64,000 bases of DNA from Xestospongia muta (Eukaryota; Porifera; Demospongiae; Haplosclerida; Petrosiidae). Below, one piece after another: positions 25,601 to 40,600 of this stretch. Every line of letters begins with the position of its first letter. The stretch's first letter is position 1. The stretch spans positions 14,258,263 through 14,322,262 of the forward strand of contig OY848918.1 in assembly GCA_963693285.1 (NCBI GenBank). The letters are read 5' to 3'. The notes beneath the pieces were generated by a model. That model was not told the DNA's origin and did no database searches. It saw nothing but the letters and a program-made list of their open reading frames with translations. The translations under genes and the position numbers were made by a program.

Positions 25601-28600
25601 TAATGTAGTATGAATTCTAAGTCTTTTGAACTGAATGTTCTTATTTTATATTTATCCTTTTGTTTGTATTAACGTTAATGGTTTTTAATGCCTTGCACGG
25701 GAAGCTTGTCAGTCTGTACTATAATTTATCTATCAATAATAAGACTTGAAGCTTCTCGGTAGGTTTTCCTTTTTAGGTATATTTTGAGCATTTTATAGCT
25801 ATAACCTAGTATGAATTTGAGCATACTGAATGTGTTGTTGTATTTTGTTTACAGTATTGGTTTTTGTTTGCACATTTATGTTGCTGTTATTACTTGTCAT
25901 GTAAATGTGTCCTTTACAATATAAGATGTAATTTTGATACAATGTAATATGAGTTCTAAGTATATTGAATGTGTTGTTGTAATTTTGTTTACTTAATTGT
26001 TATTTTTCCCATTTATGTTGCTGTGACTACTTGTCATCTGAATGTGTTGTTTAAAATATAATAGCGGGTGAGTGTGATATAATGTAGTATGAATTCTAAG
26101 TCTTTTGAACTGAATGTTGTTATTTTATATTTATCCTTTTGTTTGTATTAATGTTAATGGTTTTTAATGCCTTGCATGGGAAGCTTGTCAGGCTGTTCTA
26201 TAATTTATCTATCAGTAATAAGACTTGAAGCTTCTTGGTAGGTTTTCCTTTTTAGGTAAATTTTGAACATTTTATAGCTATAGCCTAATATGAATTTTGA
26301 GCATACTGAATGTGTTCTTTGTATTTTGTTTACAGTATTGGTTTTTGTTTGCACATTTACGTTCCTGTTATTACTTGTCATTTAAATGTGTCATTGACAA
26401 TATAATAGGATGTAATTTTGATACAAAATAGTATAAGTTCTAAGTCTTTTGAATTGAATGTTGTTTTTTTAATACTCTACTGTTTGTATTTACATTAATG
26501 GTTTTTATTGCTTTACATCTGAGGCTTGTCAGACTGTACTATAATGGTTTTGGATTGTGTGGTTTCTATGTGTATCCATTTTTGTAATTTTATTATATCA
26601 TTGTGTTCAATTTTTAAGACCTAGAAATGACAATAAACTGCATCCTTTAATTGCAGATTCTTTTAGCTGCCAATAAATTTTGTTAACTCTAACTGTGAGT
26701 ATAACGACATTAGACGTTTCCTTGGATGCTTCTTTCTAGCTTGTTCCTCTGCCTATTGTTAATTTTTAGAGCTATAATCTTCCATAGACATTGTAGCTAA
26801 TTATTCATGTAGCTCAAGTCAGTGTAAGTGGTGTCTTTCAAAAATTTATAGGAGGAATTTTAATCATAATCTTGTTACTCTTTTTTTACTGCTTTATTTT
26901 TTTATTTTTTATTTTCATTTTTTTATTGCTTTTTATCCATTGTTTGTTCACAGTATTTAGCATTGTTTAGAATTGTCTTATTATTCCCTTCGGAGTTAAT
27001 TGTTACTAAATATTTTAAAATGATTTCACTATCATTGTGAAACTGTTATAATAATGTGTATTAATAAATGGGTTTGTTGTATTACTGTTAATCTTAAGAA
27101 TGGTATCAATTAAGTTGCTTCCAATACATTGCATTTCTAGTAAAATGTTTATTATCAATATACTGTTAGCTAGTAATAGTGAAGATGTTAAGATTGTAGA
27201 ATCAATTTAATTTAAGTGAGAGCATAGTGAGCATACTGAATGTGTTGTTGTGATTTTGTTTACAGTATTGGTTTTTGTTTGCACATTTATGTTGCTGTTA
27301 TTACTTGTCATGTAAATGTGTCCTTTACAATATAATGAGATGTAATTTTGATACGATGTAGTATGAATTTTAAGTATATTGAATATGTTGTTGTGATTTT
27401 GTTTACTTTATTGTTTTGTTTTACCTATTTATGTTGCTGTGATTACTTGTCATCTGAATGTGTTGTTTAAAATATAATAGGAGGTAAGTGTGATATAATG
27501 TAGTATGAATTCTAAATCTTTTGAACTAAATGTTTTTATTTTATATTTATCCTTTTGTTTGTATTAATGTTAATGGTTTTTAATGCCTTGCATGCGAAGC
27601 CTGTCATGCTGTATTATAATTTATCTATCAGTAATAAGACTTGAAGCTTCTTGGTAGGTTTTCGTTTTTAGGTATATTTTGAGCATTTAATAGTTATAGC
27701 CTTGTATTAATTTTTAGCAAACTGAATGTGTTGTTGTTTTTTTGTTTACAGTATTGGTTTTTGTTTGCACATTTATGTTACTGTTATTATTTGTAATCTA
27801 AATGTGTCCTTTACAATATAATAGGATGTAATTTTGATACAATGTAGTATGAATTCTAAGTATATTGAATGTGTTGTTGTGATTTTGTTTACTTTATTGC
27901 TTTGTTTTTCTCATTTATGTTGCTGTGACTACTTATCATCTGAATGTGTTGTTTAAAATATAATAGTTGGTAAGTGTTATATAATGTAGTATGAATTCTA
28001 AATCTTTTGAACTAAATGTTTTTATTTTATATTTATCCTTTTGTTTGTATTAATGTTAACGGTTTTTAATGCCTTGCATGCGAAGCCTGTCATGCTTTAT
28101 TATAATTTATCTATCAGTAATAAGACTTGAAGCTTCTTGGTAGGTTTTCGTTTTTAGGTATATTTTGAGCATTTAATAGTTATAGCCTTGTATTAATTTT
28201 TAGCAAACTGAATGTGTTGTTGTGATTTTGTTTACAGTATTGGTTTTTGTTTGCACATTTATGTTGCTGTTATTATTTGTAATCTAAATGTGTCCTTTAC
28301 AATATAATAGGATGTAATTTTGATACATTGTAATATTAATACTTAGTATATTGAATGTGTTGTTGTGATTTTGTTTACTTTATTGTTTTGTTTTTCCTAT
28401 TTATGTTGCTGTGATTACTTGTCATCTGAATGTGTTGTTTAAAATATAATAGTGGGTGAGTGTGATATAATGTAGTATGAATTCAAAGTCTTTTGAACTA
28501 AGTGTTCTAATTTTATATATATCCTTTTGTTTGTATTAACGTTAATGGTTTTTAATGCCTTGCATGGAAAGCTTGTCAGGCTGTACTAAAATTTATTTAT

Positions 28601-31600
28601 CAGTAATAAGACTTGAATCTTCTTGGTAGGTTTTCCTTTTTAGGTAAATTTTGAGCATTTTATAGCTATAACCTAGTATGAATTTGAGCATACTGAATGT
28701 GTTGTTGTGATTTTGTTTACAGTATTGGTTTTTGTTTGCACATTTATGTTGCTGTTATTACTTGTCATGTAAATGTGTCCTTTACAATATAAGATATAAT
28801 TTTGATACAATGTAATATGAATTCTATATATATTGAATGTGTTGTTGTGATTTTGTTTACTTTATTGTTTTGTTTTTCCCATTTATGTCGCCGTGATTAC
28901 TTGTCATCTGAATATATTGTTTAAAATATAATAGGAGGTAAGTGTTATATAATGTAGTATGAATTCTAAATCTTTTGAACTGAATGTTCTTATTTTATAT
29001 TTATCCTTTTGTTTGTATTAACGTTAATGGTTTTTAATGCCTTGCACGGGAAGCTTGTCAGTCTGTACTATAATTTATCTATCAATAATAAGACTTGAAG
29101 CTTCTTGGTAGGTTTTCCTTTTTAGGTATATTTTGAGCATTTTATAGCTATAGCCTAATATGAATTTTGAGCATACTGAATGTGTTGTTGTGATTTTGTT
29201 TACAGTATTGGTTTTTGTTTGCACATTTATGTTGCTGTTATTAGTTGTAATCTAAACGTGTCCTTTACAATATAATAGGATGTAATTTTGATACAATGTA
29301 GTATGAATTTTAAGTATATTGAATGTGTTGTTGTGATTTTGTTTACTTTATTGTTTTGTTTTTCCTATTTATGTTGCTGTGATTACTTGTCATCTGAATG
29401 TGTTGTTTAAAATATAATAGCGGGTAAGTGTGATATAATGTAGTATGAATTCTAAGTCTTTTGAACTGAATGTTTTTATTTTATATTTTTCCTTTTGTTT
29501 GTATTAATGTTAATGGTTTTTAATGCCTTGCATGCGAAGCCTGTCATCCTGTATTATAATTTATCTATCAGTAATAAGTCTTGAAGCTTCTTGGTAGGTT
29601 TTCGTTTTTAGGTATATTTTGAGCATTTAATAGTTATAGCCTTGTATTAATTTTTAGCAAACTGAATGTGTTGTTGTTTTTTTGTTTACAGTATTGGTTT
29701 TTGTTTGCACATTTATGTTACTGTTATTATTTGTAATCTAAATGTGTCCTTTACAATATAATAGGATGTAATTTTGATACAATGTAGTATGAATTCTAAT
29801 TATATTGAATGTGTTGTTGTGATTTTGTTTACTTTATTGTTTTGTTTTTCCTATTTATGTTGCTGTGATTACTTGTCATCTGAATGTGCTGTTTAAAATA
29901 TAATAGTCGGTAAGTGTGATATAATCTAGTATGAATTCTAAATCTTTTGAACTAAATGTTTTTATTTTATATTTATCCTTTTGTTTGTATTAATGTTAAC
30001 GGTTTTTAATGCCTTGCATGGGAAGCTTGTCATGCTGTATTATAATTTATCTATCAGTAATAAGACTTGAAGCTTCTTGGTAGGTTTTCGTTTTTAGGTA
30101 TATTTTGAGCATTTAATAGTTATAGCTTTGTATCAATTTTTAGCAAACTGAATGTGTTGTTGTTTTTTTGTTTACAGTATTGGTTTTTGTTTGCACATTT
30201 ATGTTACTGTTATTATTTGTAATCTAAATGTGTCCTTTACAATATAATAGGATGTAATTTTGATACAATGTAGTATGAATTCTAATTATATTGAATGTGT
30301 TGTTGTGATTTTGTTTACTTTATTGTTTTGTTTTTCCTATTTATGTTGCTGTGATTACTTGTCATCTGAATGTGTTGTTTAAAATATAATAGTCGGTAAG
30401 TGTGATATAATGTAGTATGAATTCTAAATCTTTTAAATCGATTATTGTTTTTTATTTACCCTATTGTTTGTATTTAGGTTAATGGTTTTTAATGGCTTAC
30501 ATTTGAGGCTTGTCAGGCTATACTATAATTGTTTTGGATTGGTTTTGTAATTTTATTATATCGTTGTGTTCAACTTTTAAGACCTAGAAATGACAATAAA
30601 CTGCATCCTTTAATTGCAGATTCTTATAGCTGCCAATAAATTTTGTTAACCCTAACTGTGAGTATAACGACAATAGTAGTTTCCTTGGATGCTTCTTTCT
30701 AGCCTTTTCCTCTGCCTATTGTTATTATTTTAGAGCTATAGTCTTCCATAGACATTGTAGCTAATTATTTAAAGTCTTTCAAAGATTTATAGAAGGAATT
30801 TTAATCATAATCTTGTTACTCTTTTATTAACTGTTATGCTTTTTATCCATTGTTTGTTCACAGTATTTAGCATTGTTTAGAATTGTCTTATTATTGTCTT
30901 AAGAGTTAATTGTTACTAAATATTTTAAAATGATTTCACTATCATTGTAAAACTGTTATAATAAAATGCACTAAAGTGCTTAACCTCGCTGCGGTGCCCA
31001 GTGTAAATCTATACTGCAGAGTGCATGTAACATGTACATTTAAAATTGGACAAGGTGTGGTCAAATTATTCATGGTCACGTGATGCATATTACAAACTGT
31101 TGTTTGATGACTCAGCATTTCTCTTCAATCAAAGGGAAGAAAGCTTTGTCGTTTACTGGGTACTTTGCACTCTGATTGACATGTCTGTGAAGCTTTAACT
31201 GAGTAAGTAATAGTATCATTCAATTGCCAAGCAAGATTAAGTGCTAGAATCGTGATGAATGTTTCTCTGAGCCTTTACATGACTCTTTAAAATGTTTCAA
31301 TATTTCATATACAAAGTTTATTGTAACTTGAAAATGAAGCGTTTTTTGGAAACGTCCCGTTGTACAAATATAAATCGATATATCATCTATTAGTAGCAGT
31401 TTTTTCAATGCTCTGAGACGTTTCCTGAATGCGTTACTTCGCTCCAAGTCCACAAATACTTTCAGTACTTTTCTAACGATTGCTTCGACCAACGGCCTTC
31501 TGTCTTGCTGATCCGTATTCCTCTAAGATTCTCTACAGCATACTAAAAAATCTCTACGTTAAGTTTATTACTTTTTGAGGAACGGCACTTGACCTCTGCA

Positions 31601-34600
31601 GCCTGAAAATTCTTTTGCGAGTTTTAAGCTTTCCTTTTCTTTGACGATGTTCTTGACACTACTGTTGTAAAGTCCACACGTTTTTCTATTCGTTGCTAAA
31701 CGTTGGTAGCTGCTAACGCTTCGGTTGCCAAGTTATAGCAGTTCAAAAAAATACCCAGGTAACAGACACGCACACTGACAGACTACAGTACTCTCGCTAT
31801 GGGCCCACGCACAGCGAGGTTAATAATGTGTATTAATAAATGGGTTTGTTGTATTACTGTTAATCTTAAGAATGATATCAATTAAGTTGCTTCCAATACA
31901 TTGCATTTCTAGTAAAATGTTTATTATCAATATACTGTTAGCTAGTAATAGTGAAGATGTTAAGATTGTAGAATCAATTTAATTTAAGTGAGAGCATAGT
32001 GAGCGGTTTTCCTACTTGTTTTATGATAAGCACTTGTAGTATTGACAACTGTTGTACATGTGAAGAAGTTATTTGGTGAATTTGTTTTTATCAGAAAAAT
32101 GAATGAGTGTTTGTTTCAGAAAAAATGTGAGTAAATTGTTTCATTAAGAATGCTAGCTCTTCCTCTATGTTACTGAAAACTAAGTTTTTATTATAGTCAC
32201 AAAAGTAGTGCGAAGTTTCAAATTTGTTTTTATAATATCCAATTATTGAGAGTGATTTTAGTCATATTTTGTTTGACTATACATAATTTTGTCTAAGTTT
32301 GTAATGTTACTAGTGTACTGATACATCTAAGTGTTGGTATAGGTAATATACTGATGTTATGATTCATGTTAATGTGGTAATTAATAATATATTTAGGGCG
32401 GATTGACTGCAGTTATGTTAGCAGCAAAGAATGGACACAAAGATGTTATTTTTATTTTAACACAGAAAGGAGCCAATGTAGATCTTTTCGACAAAGTAAG
32501 TGTTCATGTGCACATGTTATATGAGACAGTCAGTATAACTGAAGAGAAATTGTAAATCCTTTCCTTTAAGAGAAGTATTGGTTGTTTTACTATCATAATA
32601 AAGGTTGAAACTTGTCTTTTAGGAATATGCCAGATATGATGAATATTGGAAGTAGAAGAAGATGAAAAGGCCTTATTAGAGTATTTGAAAAAGTGTTGTT
32701 TGTTTTTATGACGTGTGTTTTTATAACATGTGTGTTAACCAGTTTCCCTACCTATTCCTATTGGACACAATCAGATGTACAGACATCCCTTTTTCATAAA
32801 TTTTTCGATAATCAATGGAGATGCACACACCAAAATAGCAGTGATGGACATGAATAGAAGCATCATTTGTTTAGCTTTGAATTTTTCATTTTAAATTGTT
32901 TAAAAATAGAATTATTGTATACATACTGAGGACAGTAATTGTCATGTAGACTACTTGAATTGTATCTAACTGGCTACTTGATAAAAAATGAGATTATTTG
33001 TAGGTTTTGCCACAGTGATGAGAGCACAATTTCATCTGTTTTTAAAACTAAATAGTATTGAAGAATTTAAACTCATAATGATTATAGCACTGGTATATTT
33101 CTGTAACTGGTATGGTTTTTGCTATTATTAGATACAGTCATGCCCTACATATACAACAATACTTACATGTAGACAATATAGGAATGAAATATGTTATAAT
33201 GTTAATGTGAAAGTGCAGGAATAATGGATATATAGAGTGTTAGGAGTTTCACTTTACAGTTAATTGTTTATGTGTTTTTCTAATAGAGTGGATGGGCAGC
33301 TCTTCATTATGCAAGTTCTAAAGGACATAGTGACATTGTTGAACTATTACTTAACCATAATGTTGATGTCAATGTTGTTACTAAGGTTATTGAAATCATG
33401 AGAATAAAGTGTATTGTTTAAGTTGTGTAAATGGATAGTAACTATTACAGAAGACATAACATAGATATCATAATGATATAAGACTACTTTACTAATTCTA
33501 AGAAGTATATAAAGCAGGTAGTAGCGCAAGTATAAGGGCAGCACAATGTTGTATATTGAGTGTGTTGTTGTGATTTTGTTTACAGTATTGGTTTTGTTTG
33601 GACATTTATGTTGCTGTTATTACTTGTAATCTAAATGTGTCCTTTACAATATAATAGGATGTAATTTTGATACAATGTAGTATGAATTCTAAGTATATTG
33701 AATATGTTGTTGTGATTTTGTTTACTTTATTGTTCTCTTTTCCCATTTATGTTGCTGTGATTACTTGTCATCTGAATGTGTTGTTTAAAATATAATAGGA
33801 GGTAAGTGTGATATAATGTAGTATGAATTCTAAGTCTTTTGAACTGAATGTTGTTATTTTATATTTATCCTTTTGTTTGTATTAGATTAATGGTTTTTAA
33901 TGCCTTGCATGGAAAGCTTGTCAGGCTGTACTAAAATTTATTTATCAGTAATAAGACTTGAAGCTTCTTGGTAGGTTTTCCTTTTTAGGTATATTTTGAG
34001 CATTTAATAGTTATAGCCTTGTATTAATTTTTAGCAAACTGAATGTGTTGTTGTGATTTTGTTTACAGTATTGGTTTTTGTTTGCACATTTATGTTACTG
34101 TTATTATTTGTAATCTAAATGTGTCCTTTACAATATAATAGGATGTAATTTTGATACAATGTAGTATGAATTCTAAGTATATTGAATATGTTGTTGTGAT
34201 TTTGTTTACTTTATTGCTTTGTCTTTCCCATTTATGTTGCTGTGATTACTTGTCATCTGAATGTGTTGTTTAAAATATAATAGGAGGTAAGTGTTATATA
34301 ATGTAGTATGAATTCTAAATCTTTTGAACTAAATGTTTTTATTTTATATTTATCCTTTTGTTTGTATTAATGTTAACGGTTTTTAATGCCTTGCATGCGA
34401 AGCCTGTCATGCTGTATTATAATTTATCTATCAATAATAAGACTGGAAGCTTCTTGGTAGGTTTTCGTTTTTAGGTATATTTTGAGCATTTAATAGTTAT
34501 AGCCTTGTATTAATTTTTAGCAAACTGAATGTGTTGTTGTTTTTTTGTTTACAGTATTGGTTTTTGTTTGCACATTTATGTTGCTGTTATTAGTTGTAAT

Positions 34601-37600
34601 CTAAATGTGTCCTTTACAATATAATAAGATATAATTTTGATACATTGTAATATGAATTCTTAGTATATTGAATGTGTTGTTGTGATTTTGTTTAATTTAT
34701 TGTTTTGTTTTTCCCATTTATGTTGCTGTGATTACTTGTCATCTGAATGTGTTGTTTAAAATATAATAGGAGGTAATTGTTATATAATGTAGTATGAATT
34801 CTAAGTCTTTTGAACTGAGTGTTCTAATTTTATATTTATCCTTTTGTTTGTATTAACGTTAATGGTTTTTAATGCCTTGCACGGGAAGCTTGTCAGTCTG
34901 TACTATAATTTATCTATCAATAATAAGACTTGAAGCTTCTTGGTAGGTTTTCCTTTCTAGATATATTTTGAGCATTTTATAGCTATAACCTAGTATGAAT
35001 TTGAACATACTGAATGTGTTGTTGTATTTTGTTTAGAGTATTGGCTTTTGTTTGCACATTTATGTTGCTGTTATTACTTGTCATGTAAATGTGTCCTTTA
35101 CAATATAAGATATAATTTTGATACAATGTAATATGAATTCTAAGTATATTGAATGTGTTGTTGTGATTTTGTTTACTTAATTGTTATTTTTCCCATTTAT
35201 GTTGCTGTGATTACTTGTCATCTGAATGTGTTGTTCACAATATAATAGCGGGTAAGTGTGATATAATGTAGTATGAATTCTAAGTCTTTTGAACTGAATG
35301 TTGTTATTTTATATTTATCCTTTTGTTTGTATTAACGTTAATGGTTTTTAATGCCTTGCACGGGAAGCTTGTCAGTCTGTTCTATAATTTATCTATCAGT
35401 AATAAGACTTGAAGCTTTTTGGTAGGTTTTCCTTTTTAGGTAAATTTTGAACATTTTATAGCTATAGCCTAATATGAATTTTGAACATACTGAATGTGTT
35501 GTTGTATTTTGTTTGCAGTATTGGTTTTTGTTTGCACATTTACGTTCCTGTTATTACTTGTCATTTAAATGTGTCATTTACAATATAATAGGATGTAATT
35601 TTGATACAAAATAGTATAAGTTCTAAGTCTTTTGAATTGAATGTTGTTTTTTTAATACTCTACTGTTGGTAAGTGTGATATAATGTAGTATGAATTCTAA
35701 ATCTTTTGAACTAAATGTTTTTATTTTATATTTATCCTTTTGTTTGTATTAATGTTAATGGTTTTTAATGCCTTGCATCGGAAGCCTGTCATGCTGTATT
35801 ATAATTTATCTATCAGTAATAAGACTTGAAGCTTTTTGGTAGGTTTTGGTTTTTAGGTATATTTTGAGCATTTAATAGTTATAGCCTTGTATTAATTTTT
35901 AGCAAACTGAATGTGTTGTTGTGATTTTGTTTAGAGTATTGGTTTTTGTTTGCACATTTATGTTACTGTTATTATTTGTAATCTAAACGTGTCCTTTACA
36001 ATATAATAGGATGTAATTTTGATACAACAAAGTATGAATTCTAAGTATATTGAATATGTTGTTGTGATTTTGTTTACTTTATTGTTTTGTTTTTCCTATT
36101 TATGTTGCTGTGACTACTTATCATCTGAATGTGTTGTTTAAAATATAATAGTTGGTAAGTGTTATATAATGTAGTATGAATTCTAAATCTTTTGAACTAA
36201 ATGTTTTTATTTTATATTTATCCTTTTGTTTGTATTAACGTTAATGGTTTTTAATGCCTTGCACGGGAAGCTTGTCAGTCTGTACTATAATTTATCTATC
36301 AATAATAAGACTTGAAGCTTCTTGGTAGGTTTTCCTTTCTAGGTATATTTTGAGCATTTTATAGCTATAACCTAGTATGAATTTGAGCATACTGAATGTG
36401 TTGTTGTATTTTGTTTAGAGTATTGGTTTTTGTTTGCACATTTATGTTACTGTTATTATTTGTAATCTAAACGTGTCCTTTACAATATAATAGGATGTAA
36501 TTTTGATCCAACAAAGTATGAATTCTAAGTATATTGAATATGTTGTTGTGATTTTGTTTACTTTATTGTTTTGTTTTTCCTATTTATGTTGCTGTGACTA
36601 CTTATCATCTGAATGTGTTGTTTAAAATATAATAGTTGGTAAGTGTTATATAATGTAGTATGAATTCTAAATCTTTTGAACTAAATGTTTTTATTTTATA
36701 TTTATCCTTTTGTTTGTATTAATGTTAACGGTTTTTAATGCCTTGCATGCGAAGCCTGTCATGCTGTATTATAATTTATCTATCAGTAATAAGACTTGAA
36801 GCTTCTTGGTAGGTTTTCGTTTTTAGGTATATTTTGAGCATTTAATAGTTATAGCCTTGTATTAATTTTTAGCAAACTGAATGTGTTGTTGTGATTTTGT
36901 TTACAGTATTGGTTTTTGTTTGCACATTTATGTTACTGTTATTATTTGTAATCTAAACGTGTCCTTTACAATATAATAGGATGTAATTTTGATACAATGT
37001 AGTATGAATTCTAATTATATTGAATGTGTTGTTGTGATTTTGTTTACTTTATTGCTTTTTTTTTCTCATTTATGTTGCTGTGACTACTTATCATCTGAAT
37101 GTGTTGTTTAAAATATAATAGGAGGTAAGTGTTATATAATGTAGTATGAATTCTAAATCTTTTGAACTAAATGTTTTTATTTTATATTTATCCTTTTGTT
37201 TGTATTAATGTTAACGGTTTTTAATGCCTTGCATGGGAAGCTTGTCATGCTGTATTATAATTTATCTATCAGTAATAAGACTTGAAGCTTCTTGGTAGGT
37301 TTTCGTTTTTAGGTATATTTTGAGCATTTAATAGTTATAGCCTTGTATTAATTTTTAGCAAACTGAATGTGTTGTTGTTTTTTGTTTACAGTATTGGTTT
37401 TTGTTTGCACATTTATTTTGCTGTTATTATTTGTAATCTAAATGTGTCCTTTACAATATAATAAGATATAATTTTGATACATTGTAATATGAATTCTTAG
37501 TATATTGAATGTGTTGTTGTGATTTTGTTTACTTTATTGTTTTGTTTTTCCCATTTATGTTGCTGTGACTACTTATCATCTGAATGTGTTGTTTAAAATA

Positions 37601-40600
37601 TAATAGTCGGTAAGTGTTATATAATGTAGTATGAATTCTAAATCTTTTGAACTAAATGTTTTTATTTTATATTTATCCTTTTGTTTGTATTAATGTTAAC
37701 GGTTTTTAATGCCTTGCATGGGAAGCTTGTCATGCTGTATTATAATTTATCTATCAGTAATAAGACTTGAAGCTTCTTGGTAGGTTTTCGTTTTTAGGTA
37801 TATTTTGAGCATTTAATAGTTATAGCCTTGTATTAATTTTTAGCAAACTGAATGTGTTGTTGTTTTTTGTTTACAGTATTGGTTTTTGTTTGCACATTTA
37901 TTTTGCTGTTATTATTTGTAATCTAAATGTGTTCTTTACAATATAATAAGATATAATTTTGATACATTGTAATATGAATTCTTAGTATATTGAATGTGTT
38001 GTTGTGATTTTGTTTACTTTATTGTTTTGTTTTTCCCATTTATGTTGCTGTGATTACTTGTCATCTGAATGTGTTGTTTAAAATATAATAGTGGGTAAGT
38101 GTTATATAATGTAGTATGAATTCTAAGTCTTTTGAACTGAATGTTCTTATTTTATATTTATCCTTTTGTTTGTATTAACGTTAATGGTTTTTAATGCCTT
38201 GCATGGGAAGCTTGTCAGGCTGTTCTATAATTTATCTATCAGTAATAAGACTTGAAGCTTCTTGGTAGGTTTTCGTTTTAGGTATATTTTGAGCATTTTA
38301 TAGCTATAGCCTAATATGAATTTTGAACATACTGAATGTGTTGTTGTGATTTTGTTTACAGTATTGGTTTTTGTTTGCACATTTATGTTGCTGTTATTAG
38401 TTGTAATCTAAACGTGTCCTTTACAATATAATAGGATGTAATTTTGATACAATGTAATATGAATTTTAAGTATATTGAATGTGTTGTTGTGATTTTGTTT
38501 ACTTTATTGTTTTGTTTTTCCTATTTATGTTGCTGTGATTACTTGTCATCTGAATGTGTTGTTTAAAATATAATAGGAGGTAAGTGTTATATAATGTAGT
38601 ATGAATTCTAAATCTTTTGAACTAAATGTTTTTATTTTATATTTATTCTTTTGTTTGTATTAATGTTAACGGTTTTTAATGCCTTGCATGGGAAGCTTGT
38701 CATGCTGTATTATAATTTATCTATCAATAATAAGACTTGAAGCTTCTTGGTAGGTTTTCCTTTCTAGGTATATTTTGAGCATTTAATAGTTATAGCCTTG
38801 TATTAATTTTTAGCAAACTGAATGTGTTGTTGTGATTTTATTTACAGTATTGGTTTTTGTTTGCACATTTATGTTACTGTTATTATTTGTAATCTAAACG
38901 TGTCCTTTACAATATAATAGGATGTAATTTTGATACAACAAAGTATGAATTCTAAGTATATTGAATATGTTGTTGTGATTTTGTTTACTTTATTGCTTTG
39001 TTTTTCTCATTTATGTTGCTGTGACTACTTATCATCTGAATGTGTTGTTTAAAATATAATAGTTGGTAAGTGTTATATAATGTAGTGTGAATTCTAAATC
39101 TTTTGAACTAAATGTTTTTATTTTATATTTATCCTTTTGTTTGTATTAATGTTAACGGTTTTTAATGCCTTGCATGCGAAGCCTGTCATGCTGTATTATA
39201 ATTTTTCTATCAGTAATAAGACTTGAAGCTTCTTGATAGGTTTTCGTTTTTAGGTATATTTTGAGCATTTAATAGTTATAGCCTTGTATTAATTTTTAGC
39301 AAACTGAATGTGTTGTTGTTTTTTTGTTTACAGTATTGGTTTTTGTTTGCACATTTATGTTACTGTTATTATTTGTAATCTAAATGTGTCCTTTACAATA
39401 TAATAGGATGTAATTTTGATACAATGTAGTATGAATTCTAAGTATATTGAATGTGTTGTTGTGATTTTGTTTACTTTATTGTTTTGTTTTTCTTATTTAT
39501 GTTGCTGTGATTACTTGTCATCTGAATGTGTTGTTTAAAATATAATAGTCGGTAAGTGTGATATAATGTAGTATGAATTCTAAATCTTTTGAACTAAATG
39601 TTTTTATTTTATATTTATCCTTTTGTTTGTATTAATGTTAATGGTTTTTAATGCCTTGCATGCGAAGCCTGTCATGCTTTATTATAATTTATCTATCAGT
39701 AATAAGACTTGAAGCTTCTTGGTAGGTTTTCGTTTTTAGGTATATTTTGAGCATTTAATAGTTATAGCCTTGTATTAATTTTTAGCAAACTGAATGTGTT
39801 GTTGTGATTTTGTTTACAGTATTGGTTTTTGTTTGCACATTTATGTTACTGTTATTATTTGTAATCTAAATGTGTCCTTTACAATATAATAGGATGTAAT
39901 TTTGATACAATGTATTATGAATTCTAAGTATATTGAATGTGTTGTTTTGATTTTGTTCACTGTATTGGTTTTTGTTTGCACATTTATGTTACTGTTATTA
40001 TTTGTAATCTAAATGTGTCCTTTACAATATAATAGGATGTAATTTTGATACAATGTAGTATGAATTCTAAGTATATTGAATATGTTGTTGTGATTTTGTT
40101 TACTTTATTGTTTTGTTTTTCCTATTTATGTTGCTGTGATTACTTGTCATCTAAATGTGTTGTTTAAAATATAATAGTCGGTAAGTGTGATATAATGTAG
40201 TATGAATTCTAAATCTTTTGAACTAAATGTTTTTATTTTATATTTATCCTTTTGTTTGTATTAATGTTAATGGTTTTTAATGCCTTGCATGCGAAGCCTG
40301 TCATGCTTTATTATAATTTATCTATCAGTAATAAGACTTGAAGCTTCTTGGTAGGTTTTCGTTTTTAGGTATATTTTGAGCATTTAATAGTTATAGCCTT
40401 GTATTAATTTTTAGCAAACTGAATGTGTTGTTGTGATTTTGTTTACAGTATTGGTTTTTGTTTGCACATTTATGTTACTGTTATTATTTGTAATCTAAAT
40501 GTGTCCTTTACAATATAATAGGATGTAATTTTGATACAATGTATTATGAATTCTAAGTATATTGAATGTGTTGTTGTGATTTTGTTCACAGTATTGGTTT

